Origin: an uncultured Nioella sp. | Lineage (GTDB): Bacteria > Pseudomonadota > Alphaproteobacteria > Rhodobacterales > Rhodobacteraceae | DNA: 64,000 bases | NCBI GenBank assembly: GCA_947498125.1 | Contig: CANMJH010000003.1 | Coordinates: forward strand, 248,001-312,000 | Direction: 5' to 3' | Shown here: piece by piece, positions 7,399 through 14,497 of the stretch | How positions within the stretch are numbered: the stretch's first letter is position 1 | How the letters are laid out: every line of letters begins with the position of its first letter | Notes under the pieces: generated by a model | Seen by the model: only the letters and a program-made list of their open reading frames with translations | Databases searched by the model: none | What the model was told of the DNA's origin: nothing | Position numbers and translations under genes: made by a program

Positions 7399-8635
7399 TG
7401 GACCACCTCTTTTTCCCTTCAAATTCGCCATGCGGGATGCTGACGGGCTTATCGATATGCTTTTTATGCGCACCCATTTTGCCGCCAGCGACAAGTGAGC
7501 CCAAAACATCCACGATCACTCGCGTACCCATAAGGGCGGTGATGTCGGATGTGTCATAGGGCGGAGAGACCTCGACCAGTTCCATCCCGCAGATGCCTTC
7601 GGCAGCCACTTTGCTGGCCAGCGCCAGGGCCTCACGCGGAAGGAAACCGCCTGGTTCGGGCCAACCGGTTCCGGGCACAAACCCGCAATCGATGCTGTCG
7701 ATGTCAAAGGACAGATAGACCATATCGACGCCATCCCACGCCATTTCGAGCGCCATTTCGGCGGTCTTGTCGATGCCCATCTTCTCCATATCGCCCATCG
7801 TGATGATGTTCGTTTCGCGGTCTCGCGCGACTTTCACCGCCTCACGCGGAACCTGCCAGCCTCCGATCCCGACCTGCACAAGGTTCTTGGCGGGCACATT
7901 TGGCAAGTTCGTGGCATGGAACCACGGCGTAGTGTGCATCCGTTCATCAAGGTCTTTTTCCTGAATATCGGCATGGCGGTCAAAATGGACAATGCCGATT
8001 TTCTTGGATGTACATGCGGCAATGCCGCGCAGGCATGGGAACCCGATGGAATGGTCGCCGCCAATCATGATTGGCAGGCTGCCCGAGCTAAAGACATGGC
8101 TGACGGCGCGGCTGATCTGGTCAAAGGATTTTTCCAGATTAGCTGGGATCGTAAAGACATCCCCGGCATCGCACAGCGTCATCTGTTCGCGCAGATCGAC
8201 CGCCATTTCGTAGTTATAGGGCGTATAAAGCGCCGAGATTTTGCGCAGGCCTTGCGGGCCAAAGCGCGTGCCGGGCCGGTAGGTTGTGCCGCCATCAAAT
8301 GGGATGCCCAGAACGGTGGCGTCATAATCCTTCACCTCGGTCACATCCTCGGCATAGGGCGCTTTCAGAAATGTGTTGATGCCCGCGTAATGCGGCAGCT
8401 CGCCCCGTGCGAAAGTGGGGATCGATTTATCCTCGATGCTATCTGCCCCGGTCAGGCCCATACGCAGCGCCCATCGGCGATCTGCATCCGCACCGCTTTC
8501 AGGCAGGTCGGCTTCGGCCTGCATCGCCTTCCAGCCTTGTAGCCGGCTGAGATCAGGGTGGTGGTGACGTCTTTCATCATGACGCTGATCCGCGATATTG
8601 TGCGAGCGCGTGCGCTCAGGCGGATTTAAGTACAT
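7388..8635 (-). CDS. gdmH: Agmatinase-family ureohydrolase, probable guanidine hydrolase
   Basis: The 415-residue enzyme carries the ureohydrolase metal ligands: GGDHSIG (His195), HFDRHADIQ (Asp219, His221, Asp223) and SFDIDSID (Asp311, Asp313). It differs from ordinary agmatinases by a long N-terminal extension (the fold begins near residue 80), a Trp at 325 in PGTGWPEPGG where Thr is usual, and a C-terminal tail. Guanidine hydrolase (guanidine + water to urea + ammonia, nickel-dependent; Sll1077 of Synechocystis) is such a long family member and is likewise encoded behind a guanidine-I riboswitch with a NitT/TauT-type ABC importer. ATG 8635 has GGAGG seven bases upstream and overlaps the ATPase gene by 20 bases. 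Agmatinase or guanidinobutyrase activity is the alternative, but riboswitch context favours guanidine. Confidence 0.85.
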   Translation of the reverse strand: MYLNPPERTRSHNIADQRHDERRHHHPDLSRLQGWKAMQAEADLPESGADADRRWALRMGLTGADSIEDKSIPTFARGELPHYAGINTFLKAPYAEDVTEVKDYDATVLGIPFDGGTTYRPGTRFGPQGLRKISALYTPYNYEMAVDLREQMTLCDAGDVFTIPANLEKSFDQISRAVSHVFSSGSLPIMIGGDHSIGFPCLRGIAACTSKKIGIVHFDRHADIQEKDLDERMHTTPWFHATNLPNVPAKNLVQVGIGGWQVPREAVKVARDRETNIITMGDMEKMGIDKTAEMALEMAWDGVDMVYLSFDIDSIDCGFVPGTGWPEPGGFLPREALALASKVAAEGICGMELVEVSPPYDTSDITALMGTRVIVDVLGSLVAGGKMGAHKKHIDKPVSIPHGEFEGKKRWSNAT

Positions 8636-9383
8636 GGGGTTCCTCCATTATATTTTGGAATGGGATGCCGCCGTCGCGCGCATCAAAATCGTAGGTAATC
8701 GTGGCACCGAAAAGGTTGGGGTCGGTGGGGTCCCAACGGGGTTTGTCAAAGACCAAGACCCGGTCGCCCAGCTTGAAGCCCTCCTCAAGATCATGGGTGA
8801 CCATGAAGACTGTCATGCTGTTTTCGGCTCTGAGTTCCGTCAGGAAATCGTGCATTTGCAGCCGAGTGCCGGGATCAAGCGCGCCGAAGGGTTCATCCAA
8901 AAGCAACACACGCGGTTTGGCGGCCAGCGCCTGCCCAATGGCCAAACGTTGCTGCATCCCGCCCGACAGGGTTGCGGGGTATTGATCCGCGACATGGTCC
9001 AGCCCGATCCGGGCCAGAACGTCATCTGCGCGGCTGCGGGCCGCACGAAGGTCGGCCCCAAAGAACCGGCCAAATCCACGGCGGAAGCTTTCGCCCGCCA
9101 CCACATTTTCGCGGACTGTTAAATGCGGAAAGACCGAGTAGCGTTGGAAAACCACACCGCGATCAAGGCCCGGCTCAACCGCTGGCGGCTTCCCGTCGAT
9201 GCGGATCTCGCCCCGTGTGGGTCGTTCTTGCGCCAGCAAAAGCCGCAGAAAGGTAGATTTCCCGCAACCAGAGGCGCCAACGATCGAAATAAACTCACCT
9301 TCGTCAATGGTCGTATTCACACGCTCCAGGATCGGGCGGGGACCATAGCTTTGAAAGATATTCTCAACTGTTACAAAGCTCAT
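8616..9383 (-). CDS. ABC transporter ATPase (NitT/TauT type), guanidine uptake
   Basis: The 255-residue ATPase has Walker A GASGCGKST, signature LSGGMQQRLAIGQALA, Walker B VLLLDEPFGALD and switch His in VTHDLEEG. It belongs to the SsuB/TauB/NrtD-like group, with no C-terminal regulatory domain. ATG 9383 overlaps the permease stop in an ATGA arrangement and has GGAGGG about 7 bases upstream; the in-frame ATG at 9401 would include that ribosome site and is rejected. The gene overlaps the hydrolase start by 20 bases. Genes of this transporter class are the usual companions of guanidine-I riboswitches, so the cargo is most likely guanidinium. Confidence 0.88.
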   Translation of the reverse strand: MSFVTVENIFQSYGPRPILERVNTTIDEGEFISIVGASGCGKSTFLRLLLAQERPTRGEIRIDGKPPAVEPGLDRGVVFQRYSVFPHLTVRENVVAGESFRRGFGRFFGADLRAARSRADDVLARIGLDHVADQYPATLSGGMQQRLAIGQALAAKPRVLLLDEPFGALDPGTRLQMHDFLTELRAENSMTVFMVTHDLEEGFKLGDRVLVFDKPRWDPTDPNLFGATITYDFDARDGGIPFQNIMEEPHVLKSA

Positions 9384-10192
9384 AACGTGCCCTCCGACCA
9401 AGGAAATGCCTTACGGGACGCTGTTTTCAGCATCCAATCCATGACAAAGGCCAACGCTGTAATCCAGATCACATAGGTCAGGATGACATCCATCGCGAGG
9501 TAGCGGCGAACAAGGAAGATGCGGTAGCCAAGACCCTGATCTGCGGCGATTGCCTCGGCCGCGATCAGGAATAGCCATGCGGGCCCAAGCGATAGGCGTA
9601 TTGCCTGAATAAGCCTTGGCAGAAGTTGCGGAAGGGCGACACGCAATGCGATGACAAGGGTCGAGGCGCCAAGCGTTTCGGCCTTTACGATCATCTCACG
9701 AGGGATCTCAAGCACACGCCCGGACAGATCGCGGATCAAGAAGGGGAGAATGCCAATCACGATCAGAACAACCTTAGACAATTCACCAAGGCCAAAGACG
9801 ATAAAGAGGATGGGCAACAGGGCCAGTGGCGGGATCATCGACACCACGGCCACAAAACCGGCCAAAGTGCTGCGAAAGACGGGCAAAAGGCCGATCAGCA
9901 AACCAAAGAGCGTCGCGATAAAGGCAGAGATGCCGACACCTATAAGAAGCCGCTTCAAACTGGCCCAGGTATCCAGCCAAAACAGAACGTCGCCACTGCG
10001 GCGGTCTGGCTCGGTTAAAAGACGCCCCGCAGTTTCCAGCACAGTCGCGGGCGCTGGCAGCAGCTTATCCGCGGGGTTGGCGGTCAAACGAATGTCAGAT
10101 CCAATCGCGTAAGCAATCAAAACGGCGACAAAAGGCAGGAGCGTCAGAAGCGTGGCCAGAACCACACCCGGTCTTCGGTTAATCAGTCGCAT
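9380..10192 (-). CDS. ABC transporter permease (NitT/TauT type), guanidine uptake
   Basis: The 270-residue inner-membrane protein shows about six membrane helices (first at residues 9-30, LATLLTLLPFVAVLIAYAIG) and the permease EAA-type loop VKAETLGASTLVIALRVALPQLLPRLI near residue 190, as in SsuC/TauC/NrtB. It would act as a homodimer with the ATPase encoded immediately downstream. It follows the binding-protein gene by 74 bases, in which a strong hairpin lies. Substrate is inferred from the riboswitch that controls the operon. Confidence 0.88.
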   Translation of the reverse strand: MRLINRRPGVVLATLLTLLPFVAVLIAYAIGSDIRLTANPADKLLPAPATVLETAGRLLTEPDRRSGDVLFWLDTWASLKRLLIGVGISAFIATLFGLLIGLLPVFRSTLAGFVAVVSMIPPLALLPILFIVFGLGELSKVVLIVIGILPFLIRDLSGRVLEIPREMIVKAETLGASTLVIALRVALPQLLPRLIQAIRLSLGPAWLFLIAAEAIAADQGLGYRIFLVRRYLAMDVILTYVIWITALAFVMDWMLKTASRKAFPWSEGTL

Positions 10193-10222
10193 GGGGTAGT
10201 CCCCTATCGGCTAGCGGTGGCA

Positions 10223-10245
10223 CCCCGGCGAGATTGTCGCCGGGG
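10223..10245 (-). other. Intercistronic hairpin after the guanidine-type binding protein gene
   Basis: CCCCGGCGA (10223-10231) and TCGCCGGGG (10237-10245) form a perfect 9-bp stem with a 5-base loop between the binding-protein gene and the permease gene. No T-run follows on the minus strand. It probably stabilises the upstream message or gives partial termination, keeping the binding protein in excess. Confidence 0.7.
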
Positions 10246-10266
10246 CATTTAGGGAGAGGTCGAAAA

Positions 10267-11331
10267 TCAGAGAGAGCCTTCGGCAGCCATCGCCATGTAG
10301 CTTTCATCGAACCGGAATTGGATATTGCCGGTGTCGCCGGTCGTCACGCCGCCGGGATATTCAATGCCAACGAAGTCTGCACTTGGTGCGCCTTCGCCCA
10401 AAATTCCGTTGTCGTAAAGGAAATCGGCCACGGACATCATCGTTTCTGGCAAAGCAGCGTCGGACACAAAGGCAACCGCGTCGCTTGGATCAAAGAAGAA
10501 CTCGGTTGCGGCCAGCTGCGCCTCATAGCCCGCCAAGTCGGTGCCGCTGGCCTCGGCCATTGCGGTGCGCGCGGCGATGCCTTCGACCGAGTCAGACGAC
10601 ATGACGGTCATCAGCTCATACCAAGCGCCAACCAGCGCGTGTCCGAAATCCGGGTTTGCTGCCAGCGTTTCAGTGTTCACGGCCAAAAGGTCGATGATCT
10701 CACCCGGAATATCCGAGCTATCAAACAGCAGGTTGGCCTCTGGATCTTCCAAGATCGCGGCAACCAGTGGGTTCCACGTCACCACGACCTCAACCTCTGA
10801 GGCGGCAAATGCGGCGATCATATCGGCGTCTGAGGTATTTACGACGCCATCAAGATCGCGTTCTGCCAGACCAACGCTGTCTAGCGCGCGCGCTAGCAAG
10901 TAATGCGAAACTGAAAGTTCAACCAAATTGACCGAGCGGCCTGCCAGATCTTCAAGCCCGCCTTCGCCTTTCAGGATAACCGCATCATTGCCGTTTGAAT
11001 AATCGCCCACAATCAGCGCCGTCGTATCGACGCCGCCGCCGGCAGGGATGGACAAGATATCCATGTTTGTTGCGGTCACTGCGTCGAAGGCGCCCGCCGT
11101 GTATTGGTTGATCGATTCAATATAGTCGTTGATCTGGACGATCTCGACATCAATTCCATATCGATCTGCCCAGCTATCCATAATGCCGCTGTCTTCTAGG
11201 TAACCCCAAGGCATCCAGCCCACATAAATTGACCATGCAACGCGAAATTCGGTTTGGTCCTGGGCGGACGCGATTCCAGCGTTGAATGAAAGTGCCAAGG
11301 CAGTCGTGGCGGCGAGGGTGGTTCTGATCAT
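10267..11331 (-). CDS. ABC transporter substrate-binding protein (NitT/TauT type), guanidine uptake
   Basis: The 354-residue protein starts with a signal sequence (residues 1-22, ending GIASAQ) and is periplasmic. The mature part (EFRVAWSIYVGWMPWGYLEDSGIMDSWADRYGIDVEIVQINDYIESINQYTAGAFDAV) is an NMT1/THI5-like or SsuA-like binding fold; GIDVEIVQINDY and the AFDAVTATNMD segment line the ligand site. ATG 11331 is chosen because GGAGG ends 8 bases upstream and the signal peptide begins there; an in-frame start at 11472 would translate through the riboswitch. It is the first gene of the guanidine operon. Ligand guanidinium is inferred from that leader, not seen in the protein. Confidence 0.88.
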   Translation of the reverse strand: MIRTTLAATTALALSFNAGIASAQDQTEFRVAWSIYVGWMPWGYLEDSGIMDSWADRYGIDVEIVQINDYIESINQYTAGAFDAVTATNMDILSIPAGGGVDTTALIVGDYSNGNDAVILKGEGGLEDLAGRSVNLVELSVSHYLLARALDSVGLAERDLDGVVNTSDADMIAAFAASEVEVVVTWNPLVAAILEDPEANLLFDSSDIPGEIIDLLAVNTETLAANPDFGHALVGAWYELMTVMSSDSVEGIAARTAMAEASGTDLAGYEAQLAATEFFFDPSDAVAFVSDAALPETMMSVADFLYDNGILGEGAPSADFVGIEYPGGVTTGDTGNIQFRFDESYMAMAAEGSL

Positions 11332-11339
11332 CGTCGAAT

Positions 11340-11403
11340 CCTCCGAACGTGTTGCATTTGTCGCGTTCGGCCAGGATGAGATAGCGTCGGGGAGAAGCCG
11401 AAC
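11340..11403 (-). promoter_or_regulatory. Candidate translational expression platform of the guanidine riboswitch
   Basis: Three mutually compatible segments lie between aptamer and start codon on the minus strand: GTTCGGC (11403-11397), GCCGAAC (11371-11365) and GTTCGG (11348-11343). The middle one can pair either with the first or with the third. The third overlaps the first two G of the GGAGG ribosome site (11344-11340). Pairing of the middle with the third would hide the ribosome site; pairing with the first would free it. There is no hairpin plus T-run here, so control of translation is more likely than of termination. Confidence 0.6.
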
Positions 11404-11408
11404 AGAAC

Positions 11409-11530
11409 GCGCAGTGCTCTCCCGGGATTTTGTCCCGCCGTGTACCGAACGGAATTTGCCGTCCGGCTGCATTTCTCGGACCAGTCCCTGATCATGGTGG
11501 TGATCAAGCGGAACCCTAAACGCTCTGCGC
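11409..11530 (-). promoter_or_regulatory. Guanidine-I (ykkC) riboswitch aptamer
   Basis: On the minus strand the conserved blocks of the ykkC/guanidine-I RNA follow in order and spacing: TTTAGGGTTCC (11520-11510), CTGGTCCGAGA (11484-11474), ACACGGCGGGA (11443-11433), then CAAAA and CCCGGGAGA (11426-11418). The outer stem GCGCAG (11530-11525) pairs with CTGCGC (11414-11409), and a GATCA...TGATC hairpin (about 11505-11488) fits the first internal stem. The RNA binds guanidinium and activates downstream genes. It sits directly ahead of the ABC importer and ureohydrolase genes, so the whole operon is predicted to be induced by guanidine. Confidence 0.93.
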
Positions 11531-11826
11531 CCCTAAAGTTGGCGACCTCAGAAAGCGAAGGTCAATTTCTTTTTAACCAAGAGTTTTGAATAACCGGATT
11601 TGGCTGAAAAATGCGCACTGAGCGCAAGATGGGTCTGATTTTTGGGCGATAGGGTTACGTAGCAGGGCCTTTGGTTTTACGATGATCAAAACTCGGGTCG
11701 CTGTAATACTGACCAATAGAAGGGCAAATTGGGCATGGTTTTCCCTTGCCCCGATGCGGATCTGCTTCGTAATCATCGAAAGATGTGTAAGGCGGGCCTG
11801 CCAAGCCGATTTAGATAGGGTGACCA

Positions 11827-12729
11827 ATGAAGGCCAAACATGTGGAAGTCATTGTCGCGATTGCAGAGGCTGGCAGCATTAGCGCGGCCGCGCATCAGCT
11901 TGGCCGGACGCAGCCAGCCGTGACCAAAGCCCTGAAGTCAATCGAAGCCGAGATAGGATGCCAAGTATTCTATCGCAGTGCACATGGCGTTTTTGTAACG
12001 GTCGAGGGCGAGCGTATCGTTGCGCGGTGCAAGCGTATTGCGAGTGATCTGGCGTCGCTTGACGAAGATGTCGCCCAAATACGCGGGGATTTTCGCGGGT
12101 CACTTAGCGTGATCGTGTCGCCCTTGGCGGCGGTAAAGGTTATGCCATCCGTCCTTCAGCGTTACGCGCTCCGCTATCCCGGCGTTCAGGTGGAAATATC
12201 GGGGGGGCATGATGCAAAGGCCTACCGTTCCCTGCGTGAGCGGAAAGCAGATTTCGTCATCGGCCCGGTTCCATCGCCCGAGCAGGCCTCGGGGCTGGAC
12301 ATTACAAGGCTGATGCATACAGGGATTCATCTTGTGACCAGCAAAAACTCGAAATTTCGAGACGTCACCGATCCAAAGATCCTGCAAACAGCCACATGGG
12401 GGCTTATCGGCCCGCGTGATCGTTGGCCTGTATACAGCTTGCTATTCGAACATCATGGCTTGCCTGTGCCGGTTCCCAAAATCTGTTCTGACTCCATCCT
12501 GACGATCCTCTCTGTCATCGAAGGTTCAGATATGGTGTGCTCCTTTCCGTCCCTTCTTTATGAGGATGCGCGAGACCGATGGAAATTGACAAAGCTGGAC
12601 GTCGATTTCGAGTTCCCTGAGATCCCGATTGCCTTGATGTCCGAGCGCGGACGCATCCCAACACCTGCCGGCATTGCCTTTGCAGATCTGGTTCTGGAAG
12701 AGGCTAAACTCTTTCGCGCCAAGGTATAA
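11827..12729 (+). CDS. LysR-family transcriptional regulator
   Basis: The 300-residue protein has the LysR winged helix at the N-terminus (HVEVIVAIAEAGSISAAAHQLGRTQPAVTKALKSIEAEIGCQVFYRSAHGV, residues 5-55) and a co-inducer-binding domain from about residue 90 (GSLSVIVSPLAAVKVMPSVLQRYALRYPGVQVEI). ATG 11827 directly precedes the helix-turn-helix. It lies 106 bases upstream of the sulfatase gene on the same strand and divergent from the guanidine operon, whose control is explained by its riboswitch. The likely target is therefore the sulfatase-TRAP operon downstream, with the substrate or a product as co-inducer. That link is inferred. Confidence 0.9.
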   Translation: MKAKHVEVIVAIAEAGSISAAAHQLGRTQPAVTKALKSIEAEIGCQVFYRSAHGVFVTVEGERIVARCKRIASDLASLDEDVAQIRGDFRGSLSVIVSPLAAVKVMPSVLQRYALRYPGVQVEISGGHDAKAYRSLRERKADFVIGPVPSPEQASGLDITRLMHTGIHLVTSKNSKFRDVTDPKILQTATWGLIGPRDRWPVYSLLFEHHGLPVPVPKICSDSILTILSVIEGSDMVCSFPSLLYEDARDRWKLTKLDVDFEFPEIPIALMSERGRIPTPAGIAFADLVLEEAKLFRAKV

Positions 12730-12835
12730 CCAAAATTCATACCACTGAAAAATGGTGATTTGTTAGTTATAGATCGCCGTATTACCGTTCTTTTAGGGAA
12801 CAGAACAGGCCGCTTGGCCTAAGGGAGGAGGCAGG

Positions 12836-14497
12836 ATGAACATACTGTTCATCATGTATGATCAACTGCGCTTTGATTATCTCAGCTGCGCAGGCCATCC
12901 GCATTTGCACACGCCGAATTTTGATCGGGTGGCCCATAAGGGTGTGCGATTTACAAACGCTTACATTCAGTCGCCAATATGCGGCCCCAGCCGGATGAGT
13001 ACCTATACCGGGCGCTATCCCTCTAGTCATGGCGCGCAATGGAACGGGTATCCGATACGGGTGGGTGAACACACGCTGGGAGACCATTTGCGAAAGGCCG
13101 GTATGGATTGCTGGCTGCTTGGCAAAACCCATATGAAAGCTGATTACGGCGGGATGAAGCGGCTGGGCATTGATCCTGAAAGCCCTATCGGGGCGCGGCA
13201 GGCCGAATGCGGTTTTGATGTTTGGGTGCGCGATGACGGACTTTGGGGCGAAGGCCCTGATGGATCTTATGACGCGAAACCTTCGCCCTATAACGCCTAT
13301 CTGAAATCAAAAGGTTATTCGAGTGAAAACCCTTGGGCCAGCCACGCCAATGCGGGCGTGGATGACGGTGAAATGGCCAGCGGCTGGATGTTTAAAAACG
13401 CCGACAAGCCCGCCAATATTCGCGAAGAAGACAGCGAAACGCCGTGGCTGACAGATCGGACGATTGAGTTCATCGATCAGGCCAAGGGGCCGTGGTGCGC
13501 GCATGTCAGCTATATCAAACCCCATTGGCCCTATATTGTTCCTGCGCCTTATCACGACATGTATGGGCCAAATCACGTTCCCGCCGCTACTCGCCATGCG
13601 ATCGAACGTGAAGATGCGCACCCTGTTTATGCGGCCTTTATGGACAATTCCATTGCCGCCGCCTTCCAAGATGATGAGGTCCGCAAAAAGGTCATCCCGG
13701 CCTATATGGGTCTGATTAAGCAATGCGATGACCATTTGGGCCGTGTTTTGGATCATCTGGACGAGACCGGGCAAATGGACGACACGATGATCGTCCTGAC
13801 CTCTGATCACGGGGATTACCTTGGGGATCATTGGCTTGGCGAAAAGGATCTTTTCCACGATGCCTCGGCGAAAGTGCCCCTTATCATTTATGATCCACGT
13901 TCGGATGCGGATGCGACACGCGGCACAACCTGTGACGCGCTTGTCGAATCCATTGACCTAGCCCCCACTTTTGTTGAGGCGGCTGGTGGCGAGATTGCCG
14001 ATCATATCCTTGAAGGGCGCAGCCTCAGTCCTTGGCTTCACGGCCAGACGCCGGAATGGCGTGAATTTGTCATCAGCGAGTATGACTATTGCCTGACGCC
14101 AATGTGCGCCGCATTGGACGTTTCTGACCGGGATGCACGACTTTTCATGGTCTTTGATGGCCGTTTTAAACTGATCCATAGCGAGGGCGGGTTCCGCCCA
14201 ATGTTGTTTGATCTGAAAGACGATCCTGATGAGTTTCACGACCTCGCCAAATCGGACGCTTACGGCGAACACATCGCACGACTTTATGATTTTTTGGGGC
14301 GCTGGGGCAGGCGGATGTCGCAACGTGTCACGCGCTCTGCCGATGACCTTTCCAAAATGCGGGGAAGCTCGAAACGCAAAGGTATTTTGCCGTTCTTAGT
14401 GGACGGATCTGAAGTACCACCAGAGCTGACCGCAAAATACCGTGGTCCAGCCAAACAGATCTACATCAAACCCAATGAGGATGACGCAGATGTCTGA
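12836..14497 (+). CDS. Sulfatase (arylsulfatase/choline-sulfatase-like), cytoplasmic
   Basis: The 553-residue enzyme belongs to the alkaline-phosphatase-superfamily sulfatases. The active-site signature CGPSR starts at Cys49, which formylglycine-generating enzyme would convert to formylglycine, followed by TYTGRYPSSHG. Metal ligands are visible in the N-terminal MYDQLRFDYL segment and in LTSDHGDYLGDHWLGEKDLFHD (around residue 322). There is no signal peptide, so hydrolysis would occur in the cytoplasm after import. GGAGG-like AGGGAGGAGG precedes ATG 12836. The stop overlaps the TRAP permease start by 8 bases, pointing to a coupled uptake and desulfation unit. Phosphonate monoester hydrolases share this architecture, so a phospho- or phosphonate ester substrate is possible. 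Confidence 0.88.
   Translation: MNILFIMYDQLRFDYLSCAGHPHLHTPNFDRVAHKGVRFTNAYIQSPICGPSRMSTYTGRYPSSHGAQWNGYPIRVGEHTLGDHLRKAGMDCWLLGKTHMKADYGGMKRLGIDPESPIGARQAECGFDVWVRDDGLWGEGPDGSYDAKPSPYNAYLKSKGYSSENPWASHANAGVDDGEMASGWMFKNADKPANIREEDSETPWLTDRTIEFIDQAKGPWCAHVSYIKPHWPYIVPAPYHDMYGPNHVPAATRHAIEREDAHPVYAAFMDNSIAAAFQDDEVRKKVIPAYMGLIKQCDDHLGRVLDHLDETGQMDDTMIVLTSDHGDYLGDHWLGEKDLFHDASAKVPLIIYDPRSDADATRGTTCDALVESIDLAPTFVEAAGGEIADHILEGRSLSPWLHGQTPEWREFVISEYDYCLTPMCAALDVSDRDARLFMVFDGRFKLIHSEGGFRPMLFDLKDDPDEFHDLAKSDAYGEHIARLYDFLGRWGRRMSQRVTRSADDLSKMRGSSKRKGILPFLVDGSEVPPELTAKYRGPAKQIYIKPNEDDADV

Noticed and set aside
11329..11472. Upstream in-frame extension of the guanidine-type binding protein
   Set aside because: It would be translated through the guanidine-I aptamer and lacks a ribosome site; the signal peptide and GGAGG point to ATG 11331.
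12741..12765. Imperfect ACCACT...TGGT dyad before the sulfatase gene
   Set aside because: Only four bases of each arm match, too weak to list as an operator.
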